Source of the DNA: Jiangella alkaliphila
Lineage (GTDB): Bacteria > Actinomycetota > Actinomycetes > Jiangellales > Jiangellaceae
Assembly: GCF_900105925.1 (NCBI RefSeq)
Contig: NZ_LT629791.1
Span: 6,356,001 to 6,420,000 of the forward strand
Direction of reading: 5' to 3'
DNA: 64,000 bases
The notes beneath the pieces were generated by a model. It searched no databases. It saw nothing but the letters and a program-made list of their open reading frames with translations, and was not told the origin of the DNA. Of this stretch, positions 9,329-18,621 are shown piece after piece (positions within the stretch are counted from its first letter, which is position 1; every line of letters starts with the position of its first letter). The translations under genes were made by a program, and so were the position numbers.

Positions 9329-10348
9329 TCAGGCCGAGCCGCGGCGGATCAGCTCCCAGGGCTGCAGGCGCGTCCGGCCGGCGGCCGGCGCCTCGCCCGC
9401 CATCCGGCCGATGAGCAGTTCGGCAATCTCGGCCGACCCGACGGACGACGGGCCGACACTGGTCAGAGGGGGGTTCATGACGAGGTCCTCGTCGATGTTG
9501 CCGACGCCGATGACGGCGACGTCGTCGGGCACCCGCAGCCCGAGGTCACGGGCGGCCCAGATGGCGCTGACCGCGGCGATGTCGGTGGCCGCGAACACCG
9601 CCGAGGGCCGGTCCGGCGACTCGAGCACCCGCGTGGCACTGCGGTAGGCCTCGGCGCGCGACGACGCCCCCGCGACCACGAGCCGCCGGTCCAGCGGCAG
9701 GCCGCCGGCCTCCAACGCGGCCCGGTAGCCGTCGAAGCGGCTGTGCCGTGCCGCGTGCGGCGGGAACTCGCCGACGAACGCGATGCGCCGGTGGCCCCGC
9801 GACACGAGGTACTCGACCCCGCCGCGACAGGCCTCGGTGACGTCGCCGCGGACGACGTCGATGCCGTCGCGGGCGGCCTCGTCCGCCACCAGCACGACCG
9901 CGATGCCGAGGTCGACCAGCCCGGCCAGGGCCTCGTTGGCCGCCCTGGCGCCGGCCACGATGACGACGCCGTCGGCCAGCCGGCGGCGCAGTTGCGCCAC
10001 GACGGCCGACCGCGCGTCGACGACGTCGCTCACGGTGATGACGAGCGTGTACCCGTGCCCCGCCACGGCCTCCTGCAACTCCTTGGCCAGCACGTCGAAG
10101 TACGGGACACCGAGCCGCGGCAGCACCAGGCAGACCCGTTCGGTGCTGCGCCGCCGCAGCGCCCGTGCCGACTGGTCGGGCACGTAGTCGAGCGCCCGGA
10201 CGGCCTCGAGGATGCGCTGGCGGGTCTCGTCGCGGACCCGGCTGCCGCCGGACCTGCGGCCGCTGAGCACATACGACACCGTCGCCCTCGAGACGCCCGC
10301 CAGGCGGGCGACGTCGGCGGCCGTGGGCGGGCGACGGGTCTCAGCCAT
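9329..10348 (-). CDS. LacI-family transcriptional regulator
   Basis: A 339-residue repressor. The N-terminal helix-turn-helix and hinge cover residues 9-65 (TAADVARLAGVSRATVSYVL), followed by a periplasmic-binding-protein-like sugar sensor ending in SVGPSSVGSAEIAELL. It is divergent from a second LacI gene 131 bases away and is followed by the sialidase gene, which it probably co-expresses and controls. A near-perfect palindrome sits just upstream of its start codon and is the likely operator. Confidence 0.93.
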   Translation of the reverse strand: MAETRRPPTAADVARLAGVSRATVSYVLSGRRSGGSRVRDETRQRILEAVRALDYVPDQSARALRRRSTERVCLVLPRLGVPYFDVLAKELQEAVAGHGYTLVITVSDVVDARSAVVAQLRRRLADGVVIVAGARAANEALAGLVDLGIAVVLVADEAARDGIDVVRGDVTEACRGGVEYLVSRGHRRIAFVGEFPPHAARHSRFDGYRAALEAGGLPLDRRLVVAGASSRAEAYRSATRVLESPDRPSAVFAATDIAAVSAIWAARDLGLRVPDDVAVIGVGNIDEDLVMNPPLTSVGPSSVGSAEIAELLIGRMAGEAPAAGRTRLQPWELIRRGSA

Positions 10349-10352
10349 CCGT

Positions 10353-10368
10353 GGTTACTCGATTAACC
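10353..10368. promoter_or_regulatory. LacI-type operator O1
   Basis: GGTTACTCGATTAACC is a 16-bp palindrome with a central CG-containing core and one mismatched pair, four bases from the start codon of the minus-strand LacI gene. LacI-family sites are characteristically palindromes centred on CG. It matches the second site (10464-10479) at 12 of 16 positions when read on the minus strand. Confidence 0.6.
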
Positions 10369-10443
10369 GACCGCATGGCCTTGGACCCTAGAGCCCGGCC
10401 GGCGGACCGTCAAGACCAGCGAAACTTCCTCCGGCCCACCCTC

Positions 10444-10479
10444 TTGACCAAACGGCCTTCGATGCTTAAACGTATAACC
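10444..10479 (+). promoter_or_regulatory. promoter with overlapping LacI-type operator O2
   Basis: TTGACC (10444-10449), 17 bases, TAAACG (10467-10472) fit a housekeeping promoter whose transcript would begin at or next to the ATG at 10480, giving a leaderless mRNA. The palindrome GCTTAAACGTATAACC (10464-10479) covers the -10 and start point, so a bound repressor would block transcription directly. Confidence 0.55.
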
Positions 10480-11508
10480 ATGTCGCGACGGAAGCAGCCG
10501 ACGTCCCGTGACGTCGCCGCACTCGCCGGTGTCTCGGTGGCCACCGTGTCGTACGTCATGAACGGCCGCACCGACCGCCGGATCCCGGACGACACGCGCG
10601 ACAAGGTGCTCGCCGCGGCCCGGCGGCTCTCGTATGCGCCGAACCGGTCGGCGCGCAGCCTGCGCCGCCGGCGCACCGAGCAGGTATGCCTCGTCGTCGG
10701 GTCCATCGGCGTGCCGGCCTACGACCAGCTCGCCCGCGACATCCACACCCGCGCCGACGACGCCGGCTACGGCGTGATCACCATCGTCGTCGACTCGCGA
10801 GCACGCGCGGAGAAGGCGATGGAGCTGCTACAGCAGCGCATCGCCGACGGCGCGGTCATCGCGCCGGACATCGCCGACCTGACCGAGCCGGACCTGACCG
10901 GTCTGGCCCGCAGCGGGCTCCCGCTCGTCGTCATGAGCAACACCGCCGCACCGAACGGGTTCGACGTGATCCGGGCGCCGGAGGCCGCGGCGTGCGCCGC
11001 GGCGCTCGACCACCTCTTCGGCACCGGCCGCCGGCGGGTGGCGTTCCTGGGTCACCGCCATGAGCTGGAGACCGCCGCCGGCAGCCCGTCCGAACGATTC
11101 GCCGCCTACCTCGACGCGCTGGAGCGGCACGGCGCCGAACGGGACGACAGCATCATCGTGCCCGGCGCGAACGACCGGGTCGCGGCCTACTGCAGCGTCG
11201 AAGCCCTGCTCGCGCGGCCGGACCGGCCGGACGCGATCTTCGCCGCGTCCGGCCGGGGCGCGATCAGCGCCATCTGGGCGGCGCGCGATGCCCAGCTCGA
11301 CGTACCGGGCGAAGTCGCCGTCGTCGGTGCCGGCAACCTCCCGGAGAGCCTCATCACGCGACCGGCGCTGAGCACCGTGGGACCGTCCGCCGCCGACGAC
11401 TTCACCGAGGTCGCCCGCCTGATCTTCGAGCGCATCGCTGCCGGCGTCCCGGCCGAGGGACGCGAGATCAGCGATCCGTGGACCTTCCATCCCCGCGGTT
11501 CCACCTGA
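10480..11508 (+). CDS. LacI-family transcriptional regulator
   Basis: A 342-residue LacI-type repressor. The DNA-binding part is TSRDVAALAGVSVATVSYVM at the N-terminus; the effector domain resembles that of the divergent LacI protein (for example AIWAARD and TVGPSAADDF), so the two are probably paralogs. The ATG directly follows a promoter/operator, suggesting a leaderless message; a longer frame to 10351 would run through that promoter. It heads the operon binding protein, two permeases and sulfatase, 38 bases before the binding protein. Confidence 0.92.
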   Translation: MSRRKQPTSRDVAALAGVSVATVSYVMNGRTDRRIPDDTRDKVLAAARRLSYAPNRSARSLRRRRTEQVCLVVGSIGVPAYDQLARDIHTRADDAGYGVITIVVDSRARAEKAMELLQQRIADGAVIAPDIADLTEPDLTGLARSGLPLVVMSNTAAPNGFDVIRAPEAAACAAALDHLFGTGRRRVAFLGHRHELETAAGSPSERFAAYLDALERHGAERDDSIIVPGANDRVAAYCSVEALLARPDRPDAIFAASGRGAISAIWAARDAQLDVPGEVAVVGAGNLPESLITRPALSTVGPSAADDFTEVARLIFERIAAGVPAEGREISDPWTFHPRGST

Positions 11509-11546
11509 GTTCACGAAGGACCGCAGCCCCGAGAGGAGCAACGTCA

Positions 11547-12857
11547 ATGGCGACACCCCAGCCCACCCGACGTCAACTGCTGCGCTGGACCGGAGCCGGC
11601 GCCCTGGCCGGTGTGGCCGCGCCGTGGCTCAGCGGCTGCGCCGGCGCGCCCGAGGACGACACGTCGACCGGCGGGTCAGGCGCATCCGGCGGTGGGGGCG
11701 GAGACCTCACCGTCTACTGGAACGCCGGGCACACCTACGCCGCCTACGAGCAGGTCATCGCGGAGTTCGAGGAGGAGCACGGCGTCAGCGTCAGCCTGCA
11801 GAAGTACCAGTGGGACGACCTGCGCACCAGGCTGCTGTCGGACCTGGCCTCCGGCAACCCGCCGGACGTCGTCGAGGAGCCTGGCGGCTGGTTGCAGGAG
11901 TTCGCGATCTCCGGCGACGCGCTGTCGCTGCAGGAGTTCGTCGACGCCGACGGCGAGGAGATGGGCTTCCCCGACGACTGGCAGCCGCTGACGATCCCGC
12001 GCAACTCGCACGAGGGCGACGTCTACGGCATCCAGCTGCACCTGACTTGCAACATGCTGCTCTACAACCGCGCCATGCTCGACGCCGCCGGCGTTCCCGT
12101 GCCGGCTACCTGGGACGACTTCCTCGACGCCGCGACCTTGCTGACCGGCGACGGCGTGCACGGGGTGGCGCTCAACCAGGACCCGGCGTACTCCTGGCCG
12201 TGGCTGCTGCAGAACGGCGTGCGCTACTACGACCCGGACAGCGGCGACCTGCTCGTCCCGCGCGACAAGGCGGTCGAGGCGCTGCAGTTCCAGGCCGACC
12301 TGGTGCACCGGCACCAGGTCGCACCGGTGCCGACGCCCGGCACCGACTATTCCGGGCCGCAGAAGCTGCTGTCGGCCGGCCGCGCCGCGATGATCCTGAC
12401 CGGGCCGTGGGACCTCGCGCCCATCGCGCAGACCAGCCCCGACCTGGATCTGGGCATCGCACCGGCGCTGTCGAACGACGTGCAGGCGACGCTGCAGGCC
12501 GGCACCAGCGTCTTCATCCCCGCGAAGGCGAAGAACCCGGACCTGGCCTGGGACTTCGTCAAGCGCATCACCGCGCTCGAGGTCGAGAAGGCGGCCACCG
12601 AGGAGGCCCGGATGCTGATGCCGCGGCTGTCCTGGGCCGAGGACCCGATGGTGCGGGGCGACGAGCAGCTGGCGGCGTTCGCCGGCGGCTTCGAGTACGC
12701 CGTGGACACCTCCGAGGAGCTGCGGCTGACCGGCCGGAGCGGCGAGGTCACCGAGCTGTTCAAGACGCTCTACCAGGACGTCGTGATGAACGACAGCGAG
12801 GCCGCGACTGCGGTCGACGCCTTCCTCACCGAGGCGGCGAAGGTGCTGGAGTCCTGA
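11547..12857 (+). CDS. sugar ABC transporter substrate-binding lipoprotein (Tat type)
   Basis: A 436-residue extracellular binding protein. The leader combines a twin-arginine motif (RRQLLRW) with the lipobox LSGC, followed by a Gly/Ser-rich linker, so it is probably exported folded and then lipidated. The body starts DLTVYWNAGHTYAAYEQVI, a typical family 1 solute-binding pattern. The ATG has GAGAGGAG upstream. Its stop overlaps the next permease start (TGATG). Its position beside sialidase and sulfatase genes suggests an oligosaccharide or amino-sugar ligand; that is inference. Confidence 0.9.
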   Translation: MATPQPTRRQLLRWTGAGALAGVAAPWLSGCAGAPEDDTSTGGSGASGGGGGDLTVYWNAGHTYAAYEQVIAEFEEEHGVSVSLQKYQWDDLRTRLLSDLASGNPPDVVEEPGGWLQEFAISGDALSLQEFVDADGEEMGFPDDWQPLTIPRNSHEGDVYGIQLHLTCNMLLYNRAMLDAAGVPVPATWDDFLDAATLLTGDGVHGVALNQDPAYSWPWLLQNGVRYYDPDSGDLLVPRDKAVEALQFQADLVHRHQVAPVPTPGTDYSGPQKLLSAGRAAMILTGPWDLAPIAQTSPDLDLGIAPALSNDVQATLQAGTSVFIPAKAKNPDLAWDFVKRITALEVEKAATEEARMLMPRLSWAEDPMVRGDEQLAAFAGGFEYAVDTSEELRLTGRSGEVTELFKTLYQDVVMNDSEAATAVDAFLTEAAKVLES

Positions 12858-13798
12858 TGGCCACGGCGACGACGACGGCGCCGTCGCCGCCCGGCGCGTC
12901 CGGGGGCGGGCGGCGGCGCCGGTCGCCGTTCCGGCGCTCGCTGAACCGGCGGTACGTGATCACGGCGTACCTGTTCCTGCTGCCGGCCTTCGCGTTCTTC
13001 GGGCTGATGTTCTACCTGCCCATCGCCAACGTGATCGCGAACTCGTTCAACACCGGGCCGCGGGCCGACGTCTTCGCCGGCCTCGACAACTATCGCCGCG
13101 CCTTCGACGACCAGGCGGTGCACAACGCGTTCACCGTCACGGTGATCTTCGGTGCCGCGACCACGATCGGGGCCATCGTCATCGGGCTCGGGCTGGCGCT
13201 GCTGCTGAACCAGCAGCTGCGCGGGCGGGTGGTGTTCCGCGCGATCGTGCTGGTGCCGTACCTGACGTCGGTGGCGATCGTCGGCCTGCTGTGGCGCAAC
13301 ATCCTCGACCCGCAGCTGGGGGTGCTGAACCGGGTGCTCACCGACCTGGGGCTGCCCACCCAGACCTGGCTGAACACCCATCCGCTGGCCACGATCGTCG
13401 GCGTCACGCTGTGGATGAACGTCGGGTACACGATGGTGCTCTTCCTGGCGGGACTGCAGGGCATTCCGGAGGAGTACCAGGAGGCCGCCACCGTCGACGG
13501 CGCGTCGTCGTGGCAGCGGTTCTGGCGCATCACGCTGCCGCTGCTGGCGCCCACGACGCTGTTCGTGTCGGTGATGTCGGTGATCGGCGGCCTGCAGGCG
13601 TTCGGGCAGGCGTACATCATCACCGGCGGCGGCCCGGCGGGGCGGACCGACCTGTACATCTTCCACGTCTTCGAGGTGGCGTTCACCTCGCGGGACTTCG
13701 GCTACGCCTCGGCGCTGTCGTTCCTGCTGTTCCTCGTCATCGTGCTGTTCACCGTGGTCCAGCTGCGGGCCGGGCGGCGTGGGGAGGTGCAGTACTGA
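12857..13798 (+). CDS. carbohydrate ABC transporter permease (MalF type)
   Basis: A 313-residue membrane permease. A basic N-terminal tail (GGGRRRRSPFRR) precedes about six helices; the EAA loop is EAATVDGASSWQRF near residue 215. It overlaps the binding-protein stop by one base and the next permease start by one base, so the three are tightly coupled. It carries the sugar delivered by the upstream lipoprotein. Confidence 0.92.
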   Translation: MATATTTAPSPPGASGGGRRRRSPFRRSLNRRYVITAYLFLLPAFAFFGLMFYLPIANVIANSFNTGPRADVFAGLDNYRRAFDDQAVHNAFTVTVIFGAATTIGAIVIGLGLALLLNQQLRGRVVFRAIVLVPYLTSVAIVGLLWRNILDPQLGVLNRVLTDLGLPTQTWLNTHPLATIVGVTLWMNVGYTMVLFLAGLQGIPEEYQEAATVDGASSWQRFWRITLPLLAPTTLFVSVMSVIGGLQAFGQAYIITGGGPAGRTDLYIFHVFEVAFTSRDFGYASALSFLLFLVIVLFTVVQLRAGRRGEVQY

Positions 13799-14628
13799 TG
13801 GCGGCGTCCGCTCCCTCGCGACCGGCCCGCTGGGCCGCCTACACCGTGCTCGGCGTGGTCGGTGCGGTGATGGTCGTGCCGATGCTCTACATGGCGTCGC
13901 TGTCGCTGCAGACGGAGGCCGAGACGCTGGCCGCCGACCCCGTCCTGTGGCCGGCATCGCTCCAGTTCGGCAACTACGTCGAGCTGTTCGAGAGCGCGCC
14001 GTTCGGCCACTTCATCCTCAACAGCCTCATCGTGGCAGGCGGCATCACCGTCGCGCACCTGGTCTTCGACCCGCTGATCGGCTACGTGTTCGCCAAGTTC
14101 CGGTTTCCGCTGCGCAACACGCTCTTCGTGGCGCTGCTGGCGACACTGATGATCCCGCTGTTCGTGCGGATGATCCCGCTGTACGTGATGATGTCGAACC
14201 TGGGCTGGCTGAACAGCTACCAGGCGCTGATCGTGCCCTTCCTCATGGACGCGTTCGGCATCTTCCTGATGCGCCAGTTCATCCAGCCGATCCCTGACGA
14301 CCTCATCCACGCCGCCCGCATCGACGGCGCCTCGGAGCTGCGCATCTACGCCCGCGTGATCCTGCCCCAGGTCAAGCCGGCGCTGGCGGTGCTGGGCCTG
14401 TTCACGTTCGTGTTCCAGTGGAACGAGTTCCTCTGGCCCCTGGTCGCCACCTCGACCGAGGAGATGCGCACCATCCCGGTCGGGCTCACGCTGTTCAACC
14501 AGGAGTACTTCACGCTCTGGCACCTGACGGCGGCCGGGTCGGTCATCCTGTTCGTGCCGACGGTGCTGCTGTTCCTGTTCAGCCAGCGCTACTTCGTCCG
14601 CGGCATCACGCTCAGCGGCCTGAAATGA
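13798..14628 (+). CDS. carbohydrate ABC transporter permease (MalG type)
   Basis: A 276-residue permease with about six membrane helices and a late EAA-type loop reading HAARIDGASELRIYARVILP. It is the partner of the preceding permease. As in the other importer of this window there is no ATPase gene in the operon. Its last codons overlap the sulfatase start by four bases (ATGA). Confidence 0.92.
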   Translation: MAASAPSRPARWAAYTVLGVVGAVMVVPMLYMASLSLQTEAETLAADPVLWPASLQFGNYVELFESAPFGHFILNSLIVAGGITVAHLVFDPLIGYVFAKFRFPLRNTLFVALLATLMIPLFVRMIPLYVMMSNLGWLNSYQALIVPFLMDAFGIFLMRQFIQPIPDDLIHAARIDGASELRIYARVILPQVKPALAVLGLFTFVFQWNEFLWPLVATSTEEMRTIPVGLTLFNQEYFTLWHLTAAGSVILFVPTVLLFLFSQRYFVRGITLSGLK

Positions 14629-16091
14629 CCACGTCGCCGGATCGAAGGAGAGCACCAGCACATGCCGGACACCGTCCCGGGCGCCCGAACGTCATCGTCG
14701 TCCTGACCGACCAGCAGCGGTGGGACTCCACCGGCGTGCACGGGAACCCGCTGGACCTGACCCCGGTGTTCGACCGGATGGCCGCCCAGGGCACCCACGT
14801 CGAGCAGGCGTTCACCGCCAACCCGGTGTGCGCGCCGGCCCGGTCGGCCATCCATACCGGCCGGTACGGCACCGCCACCGGGGTGTTCCGCAACGCGCTG
14901 CCGCTGCCTGACGGCGAGCCGACGCTGGCGCACCACTTCGGCGCGGCCGGTTACCGCACCGGCTACATCGGCAAGTGGCACCTCGCCGACGCCGACCCCG
15001 TCCCGTCCGGACAGCGCGGCGGCTACGACCAGTGGCTCGGCGCGAACCTGCTGGAGTTCAGCTCCGACGACTACCGGACCGTCGTGTACGACGACGACGG
15101 CGAGCCGGTGCTGCTGCCCGGCTACCGCTCCGACGCGCTGATCGACGCGGCGATCCGGTTCGCCGGCGACGCGACCTTCGCACGGCGCGACGCGGGTACC
15201 GGCCCCGCGCCGTTCTTCCTGTTCGTGTCGCTGATCGAGCCGCACCACCAGAACGAGGTGGACTCCTACCCGGCGCCGGAGGGCTACGCCGAGCGCTACC
15301 AGGGCCGCTGGCTGCCGCCGGACCTGGCGGCGTTGTCCGGGCCGGGCAGCGCCGTACACCAGCACATCGGCGGCTACTGGGGGCAGGTGCGCCGGGTCGA
15401 CGAGGGCCTGGGCCGCCTGCTCGAGGCGCTGCGCAGCCTGGATGTGCTCGACGACACCATCGTCGCGTTCACCTCCGACCATGGGTGCCACTTCAAGACC
15501 CGCAACGGCGAGTACAAACGGTCCTGCCACGACGCCTCGATCCGGGTCCCGCTGGCGATCCGCGGGCCCGGGTTCGACGGCGGTGGCCGGGTGTCGCGGC
15601 CGGTCAGCGGCGTCGACCTGGCCCCGACGCTGCTCGACGCCGCCGGCCTGCCCGTCCCGGCACGGATGCAGGGCCGCTCGATCCTGCCGCTGCTCCGCAC
15701 CCCCGGCGCCTCCTGGCCCGACGACGTGTTCGTGCAGGTGAGCGAGTCAGAGCTGGGCCGCGTCCTGCGCACCTCGCGGTGGAAGTACTACGTCGCCGCA
15801 CCGGAAGCCGACCCGTGGCACGACGCCTCCGCCGATCGCTACGTCGAGACCGCTCTCTACGACCTGGTGCACGACCCGTACGAGCTGGTCAATCTGGCCG
15901 GTGTGGAGACGCATCGCGAAGTGGCGGACGAACTGCGGCAACGACTGAGCGGCCGCATGGTCGAGGCCGGCGAGGCCAAACCGGTCATCGAGCCGGCCCC
16001 GCCCGTCGCGGCCACCGGGCAGCGACGGGTCGACCCCGCCGTCCGCGGCGATTCGATACGTCCGACCCGGCTGGGCCACCAGCCCCGGTGA
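14625..16091 (+). CDS. type I sulfatase (arylsulfatase family)
   Basis: A 488-residue sulfatase. Metal ligands lie in VVLTDQQRW at the N-terminus, and the catalytic cysteine Cys69 is in NPVCAPARSAIHTGRYG, the CxPxR signature that formylglycine-generating enzyme converts to formylglycine. A later FTSDHG supplies more metal ligands. No signal peptide is seen, so it probably desulfates imported sugars in the cytoplasm. Translationally coupled to the permease gene, it implies the operon imports a sulfated saccharide. The last 30 or so residues are Arg/Pro-rich and overlap a decayed transporter gene, so the natural C-terminus may be altered. Confidence 0.88.
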   Translation: MTTSPDRRRAPAHAGHRPGRPNVIVVLTDQQRWDSTGVHGNPLDLTPVFDRMAAQGTHVEQAFTANPVCAPARSAIHTGRYGTATGVFRNALPLPDGEPTLAHHFGAAGYRTGYIGKWHLADADPVPSGQRGGYDQWLGANLLEFSSDDYRTVVYDDDGEPVLLPGYRSDALIDAAIRFAGDATFARRDAGTGPAPFFLFVSLIEPHHQNEVDSYPAPEGYAERYQGRWLPPDLAALSGPGSAVHQHIGGYWGQVRRVDEGLGRLLEALRSLDVLDDTIVAFTSDHGCHFKTRNGEYKRSCHDASIRVPLAIRGPGFDGGGRVSRPVSGVDLAPTLLDAAGLPVPARMQGRSILPLLRTPGASWPDDVFVQVSESELGRVLRTSRWKYYVAAPEADPWHDASADRYVETALYDLVHDPYELVNLAGVETHREVADELRQRLSGRMVEAGEAKPVIEPAPPVAATGQRRVDPAVRGDSIRPTRLGHQPR

Positions 16092-16830
16092 GGTCGTAGG
16101 GCGGCTCCGGTTCGGCCAGGATGCGCAGCAGGAGCAGAGCGACGGCCGGCAGCACCACCAGCGGCGCCTGCGCGAGCCGCAACGAGGACACGTCGGCCAC
16201 GAGCCCGATCAGCGGGCTGACCGCGGCGCCGACGCTGACCGCCAGGCCCAGCGTGACGCCCCCGGGCCATGCCCACCTGCCTCGGCAGGTAGTCCTGGCC
16301 CAGTGTGACGTGCAGCGAGAAGGGCACGTGCAGACCGAGCGACCTCAGCGCGACGAACACGTAGACGAGCGGACCCGGAACGAGCACGACACCGGCCACC
16401 GCGAGGACGGTCGACGCGTACGCCCACCGCACCACGCGCAGCCGCCCGAACCGCGTAGCCAGCCATCCGCCGGCCACCGTGCCGGCGGCACCGACGAGGT
16501 ACAGGACGAACAGAGCGACGGTGCCGGCGACCGCCTCGCCGCCGACCCGGTCGCGCACGTAGAGCGGGAGGAACGCGCTCAAGCCGGCGAAGACGATCGA
16601 GCGGCACACGATGGCGCCGGCCAGTCTGGTGAAGGACGGCCAGTCGTCCCGCGCGCCGGGCCGGCCGGGCCGGCCGGCCCGGCTGGGGCGCGCCACCACC
16701 GTCGTCACGGGTCCGATCCTCCGCAGCGCCAGCGCACAGGCCGCGGCGCCGACGACGGCCGCGACCGGCCACCGAGCGGCGACGAAACCGAGGTTGCCGC
16801 CGAGCGCGAACCAGCGCGTCGCGGCGTGGC
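16085..16830 (-). pseudogene. MFS transporter remnant (fosmidomycin-resistance-like), N-truncated and frameshifted
   Basis: The minus strand encodes the later helices of a major-facilitator transporter: FALGGNLGFVAA, then FAGLSAFLPLYVRDRVGGE and VAGGWLATRFGRLRVVR. The FALGGNLG segment resembles the middle of Fsr-type efflux proteins; everything before it is missing. At 16259-16263 a run of five C breaks the frame. With four C the protein continues ARGVTLGLAVSVGAAVSPLIG in the neighbouring frame and then DVSSLRLAQAPLVVLPAVAL. It therefore cannot give a working transporter as written. Confidence 0.7.
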
Positions 16831-17241
16831 TGCCCCGGCCGGCGACCCGGGCCACCTGGGCCACCCGGGCCGGTTCACATCGACGGTGTTGGGCAACTCG
16901 ACAACGAGATCGTTGACGACAACTCATCAGCCCACAGGTGGGGATCGCGATAGCCCGACCAAACGGCGCGAGCTTCGAGGACGCGCTACTGCCTGACAGC
17001 CAGCGCGGCCGTGCCGTCGCGATAGGTGGCGTCACGTCAGCGACAGCTGGTCTTCCGGTGGCCGGATCGAATTCCACTCAGGAACCCGTTGGGCTCGGTG
17101 CTGCCATCGAGCCGACGAGCGAGGGCGTAGACGAATTTCGTGTTCATTCTTCGTCCGCGCCCAGCCGGTGGACGGGCGGAAGCTGAGGCCGGGGTCCATG
17201 CCGATGAGGCACTGGAAACCCACCGCGACTTTGCGAGCTGA
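16831..17241. other. non-coding stretch
   Basis: About 410 bases between the MFS remnant and the DUF4394 terminator. Reading both strands I see no credible gene, only Arg-rich chance frames. The lost 5' part of the transporter gene would have lain here. Confidence 0.5.
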
Positions 17242-17282
17242 CCGGGTGGGGTGAGCCGCCGTGCGGAATCACCCCACCGGGC
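17242..17282 (-). terminator. terminator hairpin of the DUF4394 gene
   Basis: GGTGGGGTGA (17245-17254) pairs perfectly with TCACCCCACC (17269-17278) around a 14-base loop, and the stem extends three more pairs with one mismatch. It lies just past the stop codon of the minus-strand gene. No T-tract follows, which is usual in actinomycetes. Confidence 0.7.
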
Positions 17283-17286
17283 CCGG

Positions 17287-18156
17287 TCAGCCGATGAAGG
17301 CGACGCCGACTGGCGAGGTGAGCAGCGGCGCCAGCACCTTCGCGCGACCGGTGCGCAGGTCGACGTCGACCAGCAGCGACAGACCGAGAAGTCCGTCGGT
17401 CCGCACGGCGGCCACGGCGCGGTAGTCGTTCGGCTGGTACTCGCCGGTCGGGGCGGCGCCGTCGATGTCGAACCCGTTGGTCGCCACCACGTTCAGGCCG
17501 AGGCGGCCGACCGGGAAGAGCTGTCCGGTGTTCGGCGACACGACCGGCGTCGCGCCGGGGACGCTGCCCTGCAACACAAGCCTGTCCGTGCGGGAGTCCA
17601 CGCCGTACAGCGCGGTCGAGGTGGCCCCTGCGACGCTGTTCGTGTAGCCGGACGCGGCGACCTCGGGCTTGCCTCCGCCCGTGGCGTAGGCCAGCGTGCC
17701 GTCCACCGCCGCCACCGCGCCCGTGTCAGGGTGGAGCCTCAGGTTCTGGCCGGTGTCCGTGACGAGTCGGATCCGGTCGACCGTCGGGTTGAAGTCCAGG
17801 CCGACAGCCCTCCCGGCAAGCTCGATCGGCGCGCCGACCTTCGTGGCCCTCCCCGACCTGGCGTCCACCGTGTACAGCTGACCGGACGCGCCGATGACGT
17901 ACACCGCGCCGTTGGCCGGCCGTACGTCCATGCCGACCAACCGGTCCTTGTGCGCGAGACCGGTGATCCGCACCCGATGCTCGACGAGCAGCGGCACGTT
18001 TCCGTTGTGCCGGCTCAGCACACCGTCCGAGCCGAGTACCAGCAGGTCACTGCGGTCCTGGTGCGTCGATGCGGACGCCGGCGCCGCCGAGGCCGTCGGC
18101 GCGGCCAGCACACCGGCAGCCAGCACGGCGGCGACCACCATTCCGATTCTTCTCAT
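17287..18156 (-). CDS. secreted DUF4394 domain protein
   Basis: A 289-residue exported protein. A cleavable signal peptide (MRRIGMVVAAVLAAGVLAAP, cut near SAA) is followed by repeated beta-propeller-like units such as GMDVRPANGAVYVIGASGQL and GLDFNPTVDRIRLV, the hallmark of DUF4394. The function of this family is unknown; it is usually a surface or secreted protein. GGAAGGAA lies eight bases before the ATG; a GTG one codon earlier is also possible. It is monocistronic with its own terminator. Confidence 0.85.
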   Translation of the reverse strand: MRRIGMVVAAVLAAGVLAAPTASAAPASASTHQDRSDLLVLGSDGVLSRHNGNVPLLVEHRVRITGLAHKDRLVGMDVRPANGAVYVIGASGQLYTVDARSGRATKVGAPIELAGRAVGLDFNPTVDRIRLVTDTGQNLRLHPDTGAVAAVDGTLAYATGGGKPEVAASGYTNSVAGATSTALYGVDSRTDRLVLQGSVPGATPVVSPNTGQLFPVGRLGLNVVATNGFDIDGAAPTGEYQPNDYRAVAAVRTDGLLGLSLLVDVDLRTGRAKVLAPLLTSPVGVAFIG

Positions 18157-18217
18157 CACGAGTTCCTTCCGCTCTCTCGGGTGCGACGTCTGGTGTTACG
18201 TCCGGGAACACGCCTAC

Positions 18218-18239
18218 GTTCATCGCGCGATCGATGAAC
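18218..18239. promoter_or_regulatory. inverted repeat upstream of the DUF4394 gene
   Basis: GTTCATCG and CGATGAAC are perfect 8-bp arms around CGCGAT, 62 bases upstream of the DUF4394 start codon. This is a plausible operator; the binding protein is unknown. Confidence 0.35.
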
Positions 18240-18377
18240 ACGGGACGCGGCCGCTACGTGCCCCCCGGCAGGACAAGAAGTGAGCGATCTGAACCGAGCA
18301 CGAACAGGCGGTTTCGACCTGCGCGACGAGGACTGCATGGTCCTTCCTACGGCGCGCACAGAGTGGAACCGGATCGG

Positions 18378-18490
18378 TTCGCGCTGCGGCGGCTCGGTGA
18401 CGAGGGCGCCGCCGGTGATCTGGAGCAGGACGTGTTCCTGCGGGTCGCGCGCGTGCGGGCTTGGCTTCGCCGTTCGCCCTCGCTCGCAAA
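18378..18490 (+). pseudogene. possible ECF sigma factor region 2 remnant
   Basis: One frame reads ALRRLGDEGAAGDLEQDVFL then RVARVRAWLRRSPSL, which resembles the EExVQDVFLRVWR core of sigma-70 region 2. No region 4 or start codon is attached. It looks like a short fossil of an ECF sigma gene next to the DUF4394 gene. The match is short, so this is tentative. Confidence 0.3.
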
Positions 18491-18621
18491 CACGGTCATC
18501 GGCCAGAGCAGCCCGACGATGCCAGACAACGATGACGGGATCGGACCCCGGCGATCCCGCCGGCGCACCACACCTTCGCTACCGACCGGTGGCATCCGCG
18601 CTTGCATGCAGAATGGATGTC

